A DNA stretch of 64,000 bases from Snodgrassella alvi wkB2 (lineage in GTDB: Bacteria > Pseudomonadota > Gammaproteobacteria > Burkholderiales > Neisseriaceae): assembly GCF_000600005.1 (NCBI RefSeq), contig NZ_CP007446.1, positions 2,463,979-2,527,978 of the forward strand, written 5' to 3'. The position numbers and the translations under genes were made by a program. Position 1 is the stretch's first letter. Each line of letters opens with the position of its first letter. Below, piece after piece: positions 8,871 through 17,330 of this stretch. The notes under the pieces are model-generated. The model made no database searches and was not told the DNA's origin. It was given only the letters and a program-made list of their open reading frames with translations.

Positions 8871-10322
8871 ATGCCTATCTCTACTCAAACCGCGCAACTT
8901 GTTCACCAACAGCTACTGGCCGACAACGAACTGGCTGTAGCCGATTTTACCCGTGCACTCTCCCTGATGGGAGCACACCATATTGATTATGCTGATATTT
9001 ACTGCCAGCGCAGTACCTATGAAAGCTGGCATCTGGAAGAAGGCATGGTCAAATCAGGCAGTTTTCAGATTGAGCAGGGCGTCGGTGTCCGTGCGGTAAG
9101 TGGTGAAAAAACAGCATTTGCTTACGCCGACAATCTGAATGTGCAGGCATTAACAGATGCAGCACAGGCTGTACGGGCAATTGGTCAGGCCGGTCAGCAG
9201 CGCTCAGTGGGACTGACTTCTCTGCCGTCAGTCAAACCGCTGTATGCAATGGCTAATCCGATGCTCAGTCTGGATGCCGGAGAGAAAGTGGCTTTATTAC
9301 AGCGTGTGGAGACACTGGCAAAAGCTGCTGATCCGCGCATTGTACAGGTAATGGCCGGGCTGGTATGCGAGCATGAACTGATTTATCTGGCGCGACTGGA
9401 CGGCCGGATACACACTGATGTCCGCCCGCTTGTCCGTTTATCTGTTACTGTGATTGCCAAACAGGGGGAAAGGCGTGAGCAGGGCAGCAGTGGCGGTGGC
9501 GGCCGCTTTGATCTGGGTTATTTTGATGAAGCCATGCTTAAATCATATGTAGATACAGCCGTTGCTCAGGCACTGACCAATCTGGAAGCCCGTCCGGCAC
9601 CTGCCGGTCAGATGACGGTGGTACTGGGCAATGGCTGGCCGGGTGTATTGTTACATGAAGCTGTAGGTCATGGTCTGGAAGGTGATTTTAACCGCAAAGG
9701 AACCAGTGCGTTTGCCGGCCGTTTAGGTGAACGCGTAGCGGCTAAAGGTGTGACTGTTGTTGATCAGGGTAATATTGCCGAACGCCGTGGTTCGCTGAAT
9801 ATTGATGATGAAGGCAATGCTACACAGCGTACGGTACTGATTGAAGATGGTATTTTATGCGGCTATTTGCAGGATGAAACCAATGCACGTTTAATGGGCG
9901 TCCCTGTGACCGGTAATGGCCGGCGTGAAAATTACGCCTCAGCACCGATGCCGCGCATGACCAATACTTATATGGAAAACGGCGAGCTTAATCCGGAAGA
10001 GATTATTGCCTCGGTCGATAAGGGCTTGTATGCGGTTAATTTTGGCGGCGGACAGGTCGATATTACCAGTGGTAAATTTGTATTCAGTGCTTCGGAAGCC
10101 TGGTGGGTTGAAAATGGTAAGCTGCAATATCCGGTAAAAGGAGCCACCATTATTGGCAGCGGTCCGGAAGTATTAAAACACGTTAGTATGATAGGCAATA
10201 ACAGTAGTCTGGACAGTGGTGTAGGTATCTGCGGTAAAGACGGTCAAAGCGTGCCGGTAGGTGTGGGACAGCCCACGCTGCGTATTGATGCCGGTCTGAC
10301 TGTGGGCGGCAGCCAGACATAA
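8871..10322 (+). CDS. tldD: Metalloprotease TldD
   Basis: TldD is the catalytic subunit of the TldD/TldE(PmbA) zinc protease, which trims unfolded peptides and matures modified peptides in some bacteria. The 483-residue length fits. The metal-binding HExxxH motif is visible in LLHEAVGHGLEGD (about residues 261-273). Family-typical stretches are present around ARLMGVPVTGNGRRENYA and in the C-terminal GGSQT end. The partner gene pmbA is not in this window. It is expressed from its own promoter region, possibly under the Fur-like site upstream, and is followed by a hairpin terminator. Confidence 0.96.
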   Translation: MPISTQTAQLVHQQLLADNELAVADFTRALSLMGAHHIDYADIYCQRSTYESWHLEEGMVKSGSFQIEQGVGVRAVSGEKTAFAYADNLNVQALTDAAQAVRAIGQAGQQRSVGLTSLPSVKPLYAMANPMLSLDAGEKVALLQRVETLAKAADPRIVQVMAGLVCEHELIYLARLDGRIHTDVRPLVRLSVTVIAKQGERREQGSSGGGGRFDLGYFDEAMLKSYVDTAVAQALTNLEARPAPAGQMTVVLGNGWPGVLLHEAVGHGLEGDFNRKGTSAFAGRLGERVAAKGVTVVDQGNIAERRGSLNIDDEGNATQRTVLIEDGILCGYLQDETNARLMGVPVTGNGRRENYASAPMPRMTNTYMENGELNPEEIIASVDKGLYAVNFGGGQVDITSGKFVFSASEAWWVENGKLQYPVKGATIIGSGPEVLKHVSMIGNNSSLDSGVGICGKDGQSVPVGVGQPTLRIDAGLTVGGSQT

Positions 10323-10336
10323 TTCACCTGAACAGC

Positions 10337-10380
10337 AAACAGCATAACGGAGACAAATTACTGTGTCCGTTATGGTGTTT
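10337..10380 (+). terminator. Probable terminator after tldD
   Basis: An imperfect hairpin has its left arm in AAACAGCATAACGGA and its right arm in TCCGTTATGGTGTTT, with one mismatch in the middle, and is followed by TTTATTTAT. It begins 15 bp after the tldD stop. The T tract is interrupted, so this is less certain than the other terminators. Confidence 0.65.
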
Positions 10381-10791
10381 ATTTATGCGGATATATATTT
10401 ATTTATCGTAAATTACATCTGAATTTCCCGATATTAATATGCATATTCTCTTTGCACTTATTGAAATCAAATCTGCTTTTTTCAGGTATCAGCTATTGAT
10501 TACAATGATCTGCCAGTATCGCGCAGCAAATAACCGGAAAACAGCAATCCGGTAGGTATCAGATCCATATTATTATGATATTGGCATTAATACCAATCTG
10601 CATTATAATTTATTACACATTTCATAACACTAATCTGAATCACACTTTCAGGCTGAGCCGTTTCAGCTATAAAAAAATTATGCAGATAAATAATATTTAT
10701 TTATGTGAATATAGAGTAATATCAGTTAATTATTCTGATATATCACTTTATTATTAACTTTTCTACCCTCAATTATTCAGAAAGTACTCAT
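10381..10791. other. AT-rich spacer upstream of an exported-protein gene
   Basis: About 410 bp with no supported gene. It becomes strongly AT-rich towards the start at 10792 and presumably carries that gene's promoter. A short open frame at 10575-10757 has no ribosome-binding site or recognisable product. Confidence 0.4.
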
Positions 10792-11388
10792 ATGTTTTTT
10801 ATCAAAAAAAACAAATCCAGATTCAGCCTGAAAAAATTCCTGATAATCAGTTTTTTCTTAAGTTTCAATGTTAATTTGGCCATGGCACAGGATGCTTCAG
10901 ATGATAGTGCGCAACAGGCACGGATACGCATCTTCGGGCAGAATGGCAAACCGACTAATATGAAATACAGTTTTCAGGGACATGAGGTAAAAGAATCAAC
11001 CGGCGGTACCTTAGGAGGGGCATTTGCTTCATCATTAGGTCTAGCTCGTAACAGCACCATTGGTATACCGGCAACGGCTACTTTGGATACAATGAAACGA
11101 CATAATCATAATTTGTCTAAGCTGTACTACCGTGAATTCACTATTCCCGCTAATGTACCGATTACCATATCCAATGCCATTATTGGTCTGACCAATGTTA
11201 ATAATACTCATAACGATGGCAAAATTATTTCCTATCAGCCCTCCTGCCAGAGTAACAAACTTACTTTTGTAGCCGAACCGGGTAAAGATTACGAGGCTAT
11301 CGCGGCATCTGCATCAGCTCAATGCGGGGTTATTCTGCAAGAAGTGCATCCGGACGGCACAACTACATCACTTATTAAGGGTGATTAA
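10792..11388 (+). CDS. Exported protein of unknown function
   Basis: A 198-residue protein with a clear type I signal peptide: basic start, a hydrophobic core (LKKFLIISFFLSFNVNL) and a likely cleavage site at AMA|QD near residue 32. The mature part is about 166 residues, with a glycine/threonine-rich middle and two cysteines (in PSCQSNK and SAQCGV) that could form a disulfide in the periplasm. There is no lipobox or anchor. I do not recognise a family. It is flanked by its own spacer and by a perfect terminator, so it looks like a single-gene unit. A periplasmic or secreted role is inference from the signal peptide only. Confidence 0.75.
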   Translation: MFFIKKNKSRFSLKKFLIISFFLSFNVNLAMAQDASDDSAQQARIRIFGQNGKPTNMKYSFQGHEVKESTGGTLGGAFASSLGLARNSTIGIPATATLDTMKRHNHNLSKLYYREFTIPANVPITISNAIIGLTNVNNTHNDGKIISYQPSCQSNKLTFVAEPGKDYEAIAASASAQCGVILQEVHPDGTTTSLIKGD

Positions 11389-11415
11389 GCGATCTGCTAA
11401 AATCGCCAACCAGTA

Positions 11416-11440
11416 TAAAAGGCAGTCTGACTGCCTTTTA
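11416..11440 (+). terminator. Rho-independent terminator
   Basis: Perfect 11-bp stem TAAAAGGCAGT/ACTGCCTTTTA with a 3-nt loop, 28 bp after the stop of the exported-protein gene. Confidence 0.85.
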
Positions 11441-11476
11441 TCAGTTCCTGAATAAACAGGCTAATCATGCTCTGCT

Positions 11477-11517
11477 CCAGCCTTGCAAGCATTTTGCTTA
11501 AGGCTGGAAAAATTTTT
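11477..11517. terminator. Second hairpin, possible backup terminator
   Basis: The arms CCAGCCTT (11477-11484) and AAGGCTGG (11500-11507) form a stem with an inner AAGC/GCTT pairing, followed by AAAAATTTTT. It may back up the terminator at 11416. No gene lies immediately on either side. Confidence 0.5.
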
Positions 11518-11519
11518 AT

Positions 11520-12000
11520 TTGCTGATATTAAATCCAACATTATTCAAGTAATTTAATTATCTGTATCAGTACAACCAATAGAGTATTGTGATATTTTTC
11601 TGTTTACTATCAGATTATTGATGAGACCAATATCAAAAAATTCTGTCGATTAAACTGCGTATGTTTATCAGCCATTTGTTTTGAAAGTTAAAGTTAATGG
11701 TCTGAATTGGTATCCGCTGTAGATCTTCCGCCAATGTGAATAATATATTTATTGCATTCAGGCTATTTCTGACCAGCTCATATCTGGCCAAATCAGGCCG
11801 GAAAAAATCATTAACTTTAAAATAAAAGATTCTTTCTGAAAAGATTTTGAGTGTTACAGACACTCTATCATGCATATCTATAACATGCCTCATTTAGAGC
11901 TAACCGGCACTTCTCTGAGTGCTGATATCTCTTTATTCAATCCTATTTCGTTTCTGATGATATCTGTCAATTTTTTTGTTCCGGCATTTGTCCGCTTACT
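11520..12000. other. Spacer without a supported gene
   Basis: Nearly 500 bp between two terminator regions. A minus-strand open frame of 86 codons (11633-11893) and a plus-strand one of 64 codons (11870-12064) are present, but neither has a recognisable product or a good ribosome-binding site. This may be decayed coding DNA. Confidence 0.35.
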
Positions 12001-12004
12001 TTAT

Positions 12005-12060
12005 ACAAAAAAGTGGCTGGATTTGCCGGAATTATTTATCCAGCAAATCCAGCCACTTAT
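12005..12060 (-). terminator. Terminator of the small lipoprotein gene
   Basis: A perfect 16-bp stem (12011-12026 with 12043-12058), extended by four more positions with one mismatch, lies 16 bp past the stop of the minus-strand gene. Read on that strand it is followed by a run of six T. Confidence 0.88.
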
Positions 12061-12074
12061 TTAATTACTACGGC

Positions 12075-12200
12075 TTAGTTAGATTCTACGGCTGCCTGTA
12101 CATCACTGTACGGAGCAGCTTTAGTATCAGAATTTGTAGTAGCGCAGGCAGTTAGTAACAGAGCAGCCAGTACGGCACCAATTCCCAATAGCTTTTTCAT
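12075..12200 (-). CDS. Tiny entericidin-like lipoprotein
   Basis: A 41-residue protein starting MKKLLGIGAVLAALLLTAC, with a lipobox LTAC, so the mature peptide would be only about 23 residues anchored by lipid. Size and form resemble entericidin-type small lipoproteins, whose role is poorly defined. I place the start at the second of two adjacent ATG codons because AAAGGA stands 7 nt before it; the first ATG (12203) is possible. A longer in-frame start at 12305 would put non-signal sequence in front of the signal peptide. It has its own strong terminator. Confidence 0.75.
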   Translation of the reverse strand: MKKLLGIGAVLAALLLTACATTNSDTKAAPYSDVQAAVESN

Positions 12201-12385
12201 CATTGTGTCCTTTAACGGTTGGTTTGAAAAACTATTTTCACAATCTAGCTTAACTTCATTAATATAACAATTGTTCCGTGCAAATTTTGCATTTTCCAAC
12301 TGCATATAATACCCATTTTACGACACTCATCTATTTTAGTATTACTCTGCTACTCATTTACATCGAATTAACTTGACTAAATAAA

Positions 12386-12526
12386 TTAATGACTGGTATG
12401 TGATGTTTCCACACCGGTTTTGATATCCCCGTACACCTGGGTTTGCCCTTTACCTGAGCCATCGCTGGCACAGCCTGCCAACGCCAGCAGGCTGCATAAT
12501 AAACCTAAAGACAAGAATTTTTTCAT
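12386..12526 (-). CDS. Tiny lipoprotein, 46 residues
   Basis: This frame is very short. From the ATG at 12526 it reads MKKFLSLGLLCSLLALAGC then ASDGSGKGQTQVYGDI and stops at TAA after 46 residues. The hydrophobic helix ending in the lipobox LAGC marks it as a lipoprotein with a mature part of about 28 residues. AAAGGA lies about 9 nt upstream of the ATG. It sits between the other small lipoprotein gene and the carbonic-anhydrase-like gene, all minus strand. Function unknown. Confidence 0.75.
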   Translation of the reverse strand: MKKFLSLGLLCSLLALAGCASDGSGKGQTQVYGDIKTGVETSHTSH

Positions 12527-12556
12527 TTTTTATAGTCCTTTAATTAGAGGGTTAAC

Positions 12557-13084
12557 TTAATAACTCTTCATGAGTCTAACATAATGCGATGCTGAATATA
12601 ATAAAAATTTTCGCTCCTTTTCCGTTAACGGGCGGATTTGCTGTACCGGAGAACCCAAATACAGATAACCGCTCGCCAGACGTTTGCGCGGGGGTACCAG
12701 ACTGCCGGCACCAATCATCACATCATCCTCAATAATCGCATCATCCAGAACAATCGAATTAATCCCCACCAGCACCCGGTTACCAATCGTACAGCCATGC
12801 AGATTAACATGATGACCTACAGTAACATCCTCACCAATCACCAATGGTGAGCCATCCGGTTTGGCTGCTGTTTTGTGGCTGACATGCAGCATACAGTGAT
12901 CCTGAATATTGCTTCTGGCACCAATACGCATACTGTTCACATCTGCGCGAATCACCGCAAACGGCCACACAGATACTTCTTCCTGCAAAATTACATCCCC
13001 GATAACCACAGCCATATCATCTATATAACAACTATCGGCAATTTGTGGTTGCGTATCTAAATAAGAACGAATATTGTTTTTCAT
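12557..13084 (-). CDS. Gamma-carbonic-anhydrase-like left-handed beta-helix protein
   Basis: A 175-residue protein of the YrdA/PaaY type in the gamma carbonic anhydrase superfamily. The hexapeptide-repeat pattern of a left-handed beta helix runs through most of it (for example VIGDVILQEEVSVWPFAVIRAD and VGHHVNLHGCTIGNRVLVG). The metal-ligand histidines expected in this family are visible in CMLHVSH and VGHHVNLHG. Members are trimeric cytoplasmic enzymes or enzyme-like proteins; catalysis of CO2 hydration is not certain for every member. It is divergent from prlC, with 129 bp between the starts. Confidence 0.9.
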   Translation of the reverse strand: MKNNIRSYLDTQPQIADSCYIDDMAVVIGDVILQEEVSVWPFAVIRADVNSMRIGARSNIQDHCMLHVSHKTAAKPDGSPLVIGEDVTVGHHVNLHGCTIGNRVLVGINSIVLDDAIIEDDVMIGAGSLVPPRKRLASGYLYLGSPVQQIRPLTEKERKFLLYSASHYVRLMKSY

Positions 13085-13213
13085 GTTTTTGACCTTATCC
13101 TGTTACATTATGCAATATTATTTATAGCAGAAGATAAATATAAGCTCCTGCTCTTTCCACCCGATTTACCTGAAAAACCGCAAATTTACAGGTATTTTTC
13201 TCTTGAGAATACT

Positions 13214-15313
13214 ATGTCTGAAAATGTTTTGTTGAATCTGGATAGTGAACCCCGTTTCGATGCCATTAAGGCTGCAGATATTGAGCCGGCAATGACCGAA
13301 GCTATGCAGCAGGCTGCTGCCGCTATCACCGCCTTGAAAGCTGAGCCTGATGCCAGCTGGAATAACACCGTAGAAGCTTTAACTAGTATTACTGAACGTG
13401 TTGGTCGTATCTGGAGTGTTGTTGCCCATCTAAACAGCGTGGCAGATACACCTGAATTACGTGCGGCCTATAATGCACTGATGCCTAAAGTAAGCGAATT
13501 CTTTACTGCGATCAGTCAGGATATTGCCTTATATGAGCGCTTTAAAAGCATCAAAGCCAGTGCAGAATATGCACAGTTGAGCCCGGCACAGCAAACCAAA
13601 CTGAACCATGATTTAAGAGATTTTGTTCTCAGCGGTGCCGAGCTGCCGGAACAGGAACAGGTGGAGTTTGCAGCCTTACAGGCAGAAGGTGCGCAGCTTT
13701 CCGCAGCCTTTAGTCAGAATGTTCTGGACGCCACTGATGCATTTGCATTGTATTTTGCTAATGGCGCAGAACTGGCTGGTCAGGAAAATACATCCGGTCA
13801 GACCAGCACAGATGCCGACTTTGCACGAGATAGCGAAATCAGCGGATTAACAGAAGAGGCACTGGCCATGTTTGCCGCAGCGGCACAGGCAGAAGGTAAA
13901 ACCGGCTATAAAATCGGGCTGCAAATGCCGCATTATCTGGCAGTAATGCAATATGCCCACAATCGCGAACTGCGCCGGCAGCTGTATCATGCCTATTCAA
14001 CCCGGGCCAGTGAGCTTGGCGAGGCTAAATGGGATAATACCGCCAATATCAACCGGATTCTGCAGATTGCCGCACGCGAAGCTCAGTTACTGGGTTTCCA
14101 AAATTATGCAGAATTATCGCTGGCAACCAAAATGGCTGATACACCGCAACAGGTGATGACCTTTCTTCAGGATCTGGCGAGCAGGGCCAAACCTTTTGCT
14201 GAAAAAGATCTGGCTGAAGTTAAAACATACGCACGAGAACATCTCGGTCTGGATGATTTACAGCCATGGGATATGACCTATGCCAGTGAAAAACTGCGTC
14301 AGGCTAAATATGCATTCAGCCAGACTGAAGTAAAAAAATATTTTCCGGCTGATCGCGTTCTCGCAGGTCTGTTTGCCCAGATTGATAAATTGTATGGCGT
14401 TCATTTCATCGAAAAACAGGTACCGGTATGGCATCCTGATGTTCGCTATTACGAACTTGAACAGGGCGGAACCATCATCGGTGGCGTTTATATGGATCTG
14501 TATGCACGAGCCGGTAAGCGCGGCGGTGCATGGATGAATGATTACCGCGGCCGCCGTCGTTTTATAACAGGCGATCATGCCGGCCAGCTGCAAACACCTA
14601 TTGCGTATCTGGTGTGCAATTTCACGCCGCCTGTAGCCGGCAATACCGCACGCCTGAGCCACGAAGAAATCCTGACTCTGTTCCACGAAACTGGTCATGG
14701 CCTGCATCATCTGCTGACTCAGGTAGATGAACTGGGAGTTTCCGGTATCAATGGCGTGGAATGGGATGCAGTGGAAATGCCCAGCCAGTTTATGGAAAAC
14801 TTTGTCTGGGAATATGATGTGCTTGCCGGCATGAGCTGCCATCAGGATACCGGCGCGGTACTGCCTGAGGAGCTTTATAAGAAAATGCTGGCTGCAAAAA
14901 ACTTCCAGAGCGGGCTGTGGATGCTGCGCCAGATGGAGTTTGCTCAGTTTGATATGGAAATCTACAGCCATCCGGGTTGTAACTGGCAGCAAACCTTGCA
15001 GGAAGTACGCCGCCGGGTAGCCGTGATGCCCCAGCCAGATTTTAACCGCTTTGCTCATTCTTTCAGCCATATCTTTGCCGGTGGTTATTCTGCCGGTTAT
15101 TACAGCTATAGCTGGGCAGAGGTGCTTTCTGCAGATATTTATGCTGCTTTTGAAGAAGAAGCAGATGCAGCGGCAACAGGAAAACGTTTTTGGCACGAAG
15201 TACTTGCTGTCGGCGGCTCCCGTCCAGCGATGGAATCCTTTAAAGCATTCCGCGGCCGTGAACCGCAAATCGATGCACTGTTACGTCACTGCGGCTTTCA
15301 TGAAGCTGCCTGA
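13214..15313 (+). CDS. prlC: Oligopeptidase A (M3 family)
   Basis: A cytoplasmic zinc oligopeptidase that degrades peptides such as cleaved signal peptides. Its 699 residues match the family length (about 680). The catalytic HExxH lies in FHETGHGLHHLL near residues 492-503, with the third ligand glutamate in the following NGVEWDAVEMPSQF. The N-terminal helical region covers about the first 200 residues. The start is supported by GAGAATACT before the ATG. A hairpin terminator follows at 15329. A long minus-strand open frame inside it is an antisense shadow. Confidence 0.96.
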   Translation: MSENVLLNLDSEPRFDAIKAADIEPAMTEAMQQAAAAITALKAEPDASWNNTVEALTSITERVGRIWSVVAHLNSVADTPELRAAYNALMPKVSEFFTAISQDIALYERFKSIKASAEYAQLSPAQQTKLNHDLRDFVLSGAELPEQEQVEFAALQAEGAQLSAAFSQNVLDATDAFALYFANGAELAGQENTSGQTSTDADFARDSEISGLTEEALAMFAAAAQAEGKTGYKIGLQMPHYLAVMQYAHNRELRRQLYHAYSTRASELGEAKWDNTANINRILQIAAREAQLLGFQNYAELSLATKMADTPQQVMTFLQDLASRAKPFAEKDLAEVKTYAREHLGLDDLQPWDMTYASEKLRQAKYAFSQTEVKKYFPADRVLAGLFAQIDKLYGVHFIEKQVPVWHPDVRYYELEQGGTIIGGVYMDLYARAGKRGGAWMNDYRGRRRFITGDHAGQLQTPIAYLVCNFTPPVAGNTARLSHEEILTLFHETGHGLHHLLTQVDELGVSGINGVEWDAVEMPSQFMENFVWEYDVLAGMSCHQDTGAVLPEELYKKMLAAKNFQSGLWMLRQMEFAQFDMEIYSHPGCNWQQTLQEVRRRVAVMPQPDFNRFAHSFSHIFAGGYSAGYYSYSWAEVLSADIYAAFEEEADAAATGKRFWHEVLAVGGSRPAMESFKAFRGREPQIDALLRHCGFHEAA

Positions 15314-15328
15314 GTTTCAGTAAAGAAT

Positions 15329-15358
15329 AAAAAACGCGATGATTACATCGCGTTTTTT
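15329..15358 (+). terminator. Rho-independent terminator after prlC
   Basis: Perfect 13-bp stem AAAAAACGCGATG/CATCGCGTTTTTT with an ATTA loop, 15 bp after the prlC stop. Confidence 0.92.
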
Positions 15359-15610
15359 ATGGCAATTTCTTGAATTAAAATATAATAAAACATTCAGATT
15401 AAAAGATAACTTATCGGCATCTACGTATATCACAGCTAATTATTTTATCGGAAGCTATTTTTTATTGTCTATAAATGTTATTTTCAAAAAAGTTTGTATT
15501 TAAACTTTATTATGATTAACATTAATCATATCTAATATCATTTAAAGTTAATATTAATTAATTTAATTGCTGTGTTATGATTCATCAGCAACCGGTAATC
15601 ATTTACAAAG

Positions 15611-17317
15611 ATGGGGAAAATGAATAATACAAAGCAAAACTACTGGTTTTTAGAGGCAAATAATAACCGGAGTGATATTTTTATTCGTAATAATGAATGG
15701 ATATATGCCGGCAATAATAAGAAGGATATTGAGCAAATTCATTTGATAGCTGCCGGCGATCAGGTAGCAATCAAATCCGTCTCTCCTCAGATATCTGATC
15801 TGCCTTTCGAAAACAAAGGCTATCCTGTGCCGGTAACACAAATTAAAGCCATCGGTACTGTTATTGAAAATCCGGGTGATGGTAAATCTCTGAAAGTCAG
15901 CTGGCAAAGATCTACTCCTGAAAAAAAATGGTATTTTTACACCAGTCTGAAAACCATCTGGCCGGTAAATAAAGATACCAACTGGCAATCAGAGCAATTA
16001 ATTAATTTCACTTTTAATGATCAGCCTCAGGATATTGATCAATTTTGTCAGATGCCTTATTGGCAGGAACGTTTTAATAATACAAATTATGACCCGGATA
16101 TGAATAATCAAAATCAGCAAAAGCTTAATGAAGCCGGATGGCAAACAATAGTACATGAATTGATTCAGGAATTATGTGAAAAAAATAATAGTAGTATTTT
16201 TACCCGTCAACAATTTCTGCAAGAATATAAACATCTATTGCAAGAACAATTTCCGAAAAATAACACAATAGAATTCAGCGTCAGCCGAACCTTTCAGGAA
16301 TTAAGTGATAAACATATTTTGATTTTTTTGAATCATAATGGTCAATATAAATTAGCAAGTTATGATTCAGATATGTCAAATAAAAATAATATTAGTAGTG
16401 AGGAAAATCCAGGCCAAAAGAATATACCCAGAAAACCTTATCTTCTGAATGATTTAATAGAAGAAGGCTGTTTCATCAGCAAAGATAAATTAGAAAGTAT
16501 CCAGACAAAATTAAAAGAAAAGAAAAATATTATTTTACAAGGACCGCCCGGTACCGGTAAAACCTGGCTGGCGAAGCGATTGGCCAGTATTATCATTGGC
16601 TATCGTAATTCTGACAATATTAAAGCAATCCAGTTTCATCCGAATACATCCTATGAGGATTTCATCCGGGGCTATCGCCCTTCCAGCGACGGCAAACTTG
16701 AATTAGTTGACGGCCCTTTTCTTAATATAGCCAATCAGGCAAAAAATGATCCCGACGAAAACTATGTGATTGTTATTGAAGAAATCAATCGCGGAAATCC
16801 GGCACAGATTTTTGGAGAAATGTTAACACTGCTCGAAGCCAGTAAACGTAATCCTCAGGAAGCACTGGAGTTAACCTATGGAAATGAAAAAGGCTTTTAT
16901 ATTCCGGATAATCTGTATGTCATTGGTACCATGAATATTGCTGACCGCTCTCTGGCTATGGTTGACTTTGCATTGCGGCGCCGCTTTGCATTTTTTGATC
17001 TAGAGCCAAATTTCGGTAATAAGTGGCTGGATTATATGAAAGACAAATCAGGTATTTCAGAGGAAAAATTACAGAAATGGCAAAATTGTATGATTGAACT
17101 GAATAAAAAAATTAGCGATGACCAAGCACTTGGTCCTGCATTTACCATTGGACACAGCTACCTGACCACCAGTCAAAGCATAAAAGATGATCAAGCTGAT
17201 AAATGGTTTACCACTATCGTTAAAACTGAAATTATGCCTTTATTGGAAGAATACTGGTTTCGTGGAACCGAGCAAATTAAGGAAGCCAAGGATATATTAT
17301 TACAGCAAAACAACTAA
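15611..17317 (+). CDS. mcrB: McrB-like AAA+ GTPase of a type IV restriction system
   Basis: A 568-residue protein with an N-terminal domain (about residues 1-125) that resembles a PUA-like/EVE modified-base reader (YWFLEANNN at the start, GDQVAIKS, then WYFYTSLKTIWPV), a linker region, and a C-terminal McrB-type AAA+ domain. Visible motifs are Walker A GPPGTGKT at residues 311-318, FHPNTSYEDFIRGYRP, Walker B VIVIEEINRG near 385, and the McrB signature MNIADRS from residue 441, followed by LRRRFAFF. In the known system McrB binds GTP, recognises modified DNA and loads the McrC nuclease. mcrC starts 13 bp downstream. The pair is more AT-rich than prlC or ftsY, consistent with acquisition as a defence cassette. 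The reader-domain call is inference. Confidence 0.9.
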   Translation: MGKMNNTKQNYWFLEANNNRSDIFIRNNEWIYAGNNKKDIEQIHLIAAGDQVAIKSVSPQISDLPFENKGYPVPVTQIKAIGTVIENPGDGKSLKVSWQRSTPEKKWYFYTSLKTIWPVNKDTNWQSEQLINFTFNDQPQDIDQFCQMPYWQERFNNTNYDPDMNNQNQQKLNEAGWQTIVHELIQELCEKNNSSIFTRQQFLQEYKHLLQEQFPKNNTIEFSVSRTFQELSDKHILIFLNHNGQYKLASYDSDMSNKNNISSEENPGQKNIPRKPYLLNDLIEEGCFISKDKLESIQTKLKEKKNIILQGPPGTGKTWLAKRLASIIIGYRNSDNIKAIQFHPNTSYEDFIRGYRPSSDGKLELVDGPFLNIANQAKNDPDENYVIVIEEINRGNPAQIFGEMLTLLEASKRNPQEALELTYGNEKGFYIPDNLYVIGTMNIADRSLAMVDFALRRRFAFFDLEPNFGNKWLDYMKDKSGISEEKLQKWQNCMIELNKKISDDQALGPAFTIGHSYLTTSQSIKDDQADKWFTTIVKTEIMPLLEEYWFRGTEQIKEAKDILLQQNN

Positions 17318-17330
17318 TTAAAAAATATAT

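Noticed and set aside
11633..11893. Minus-strand frame of 86 codons
   Set aside because: No recognisable product or start signal; treated as spacer or remnant.
14258..15268. Minus-strand open frame of 336 codons
   Set aside because: It lies wholly inside prlC on the other strand and has no recognisable product.
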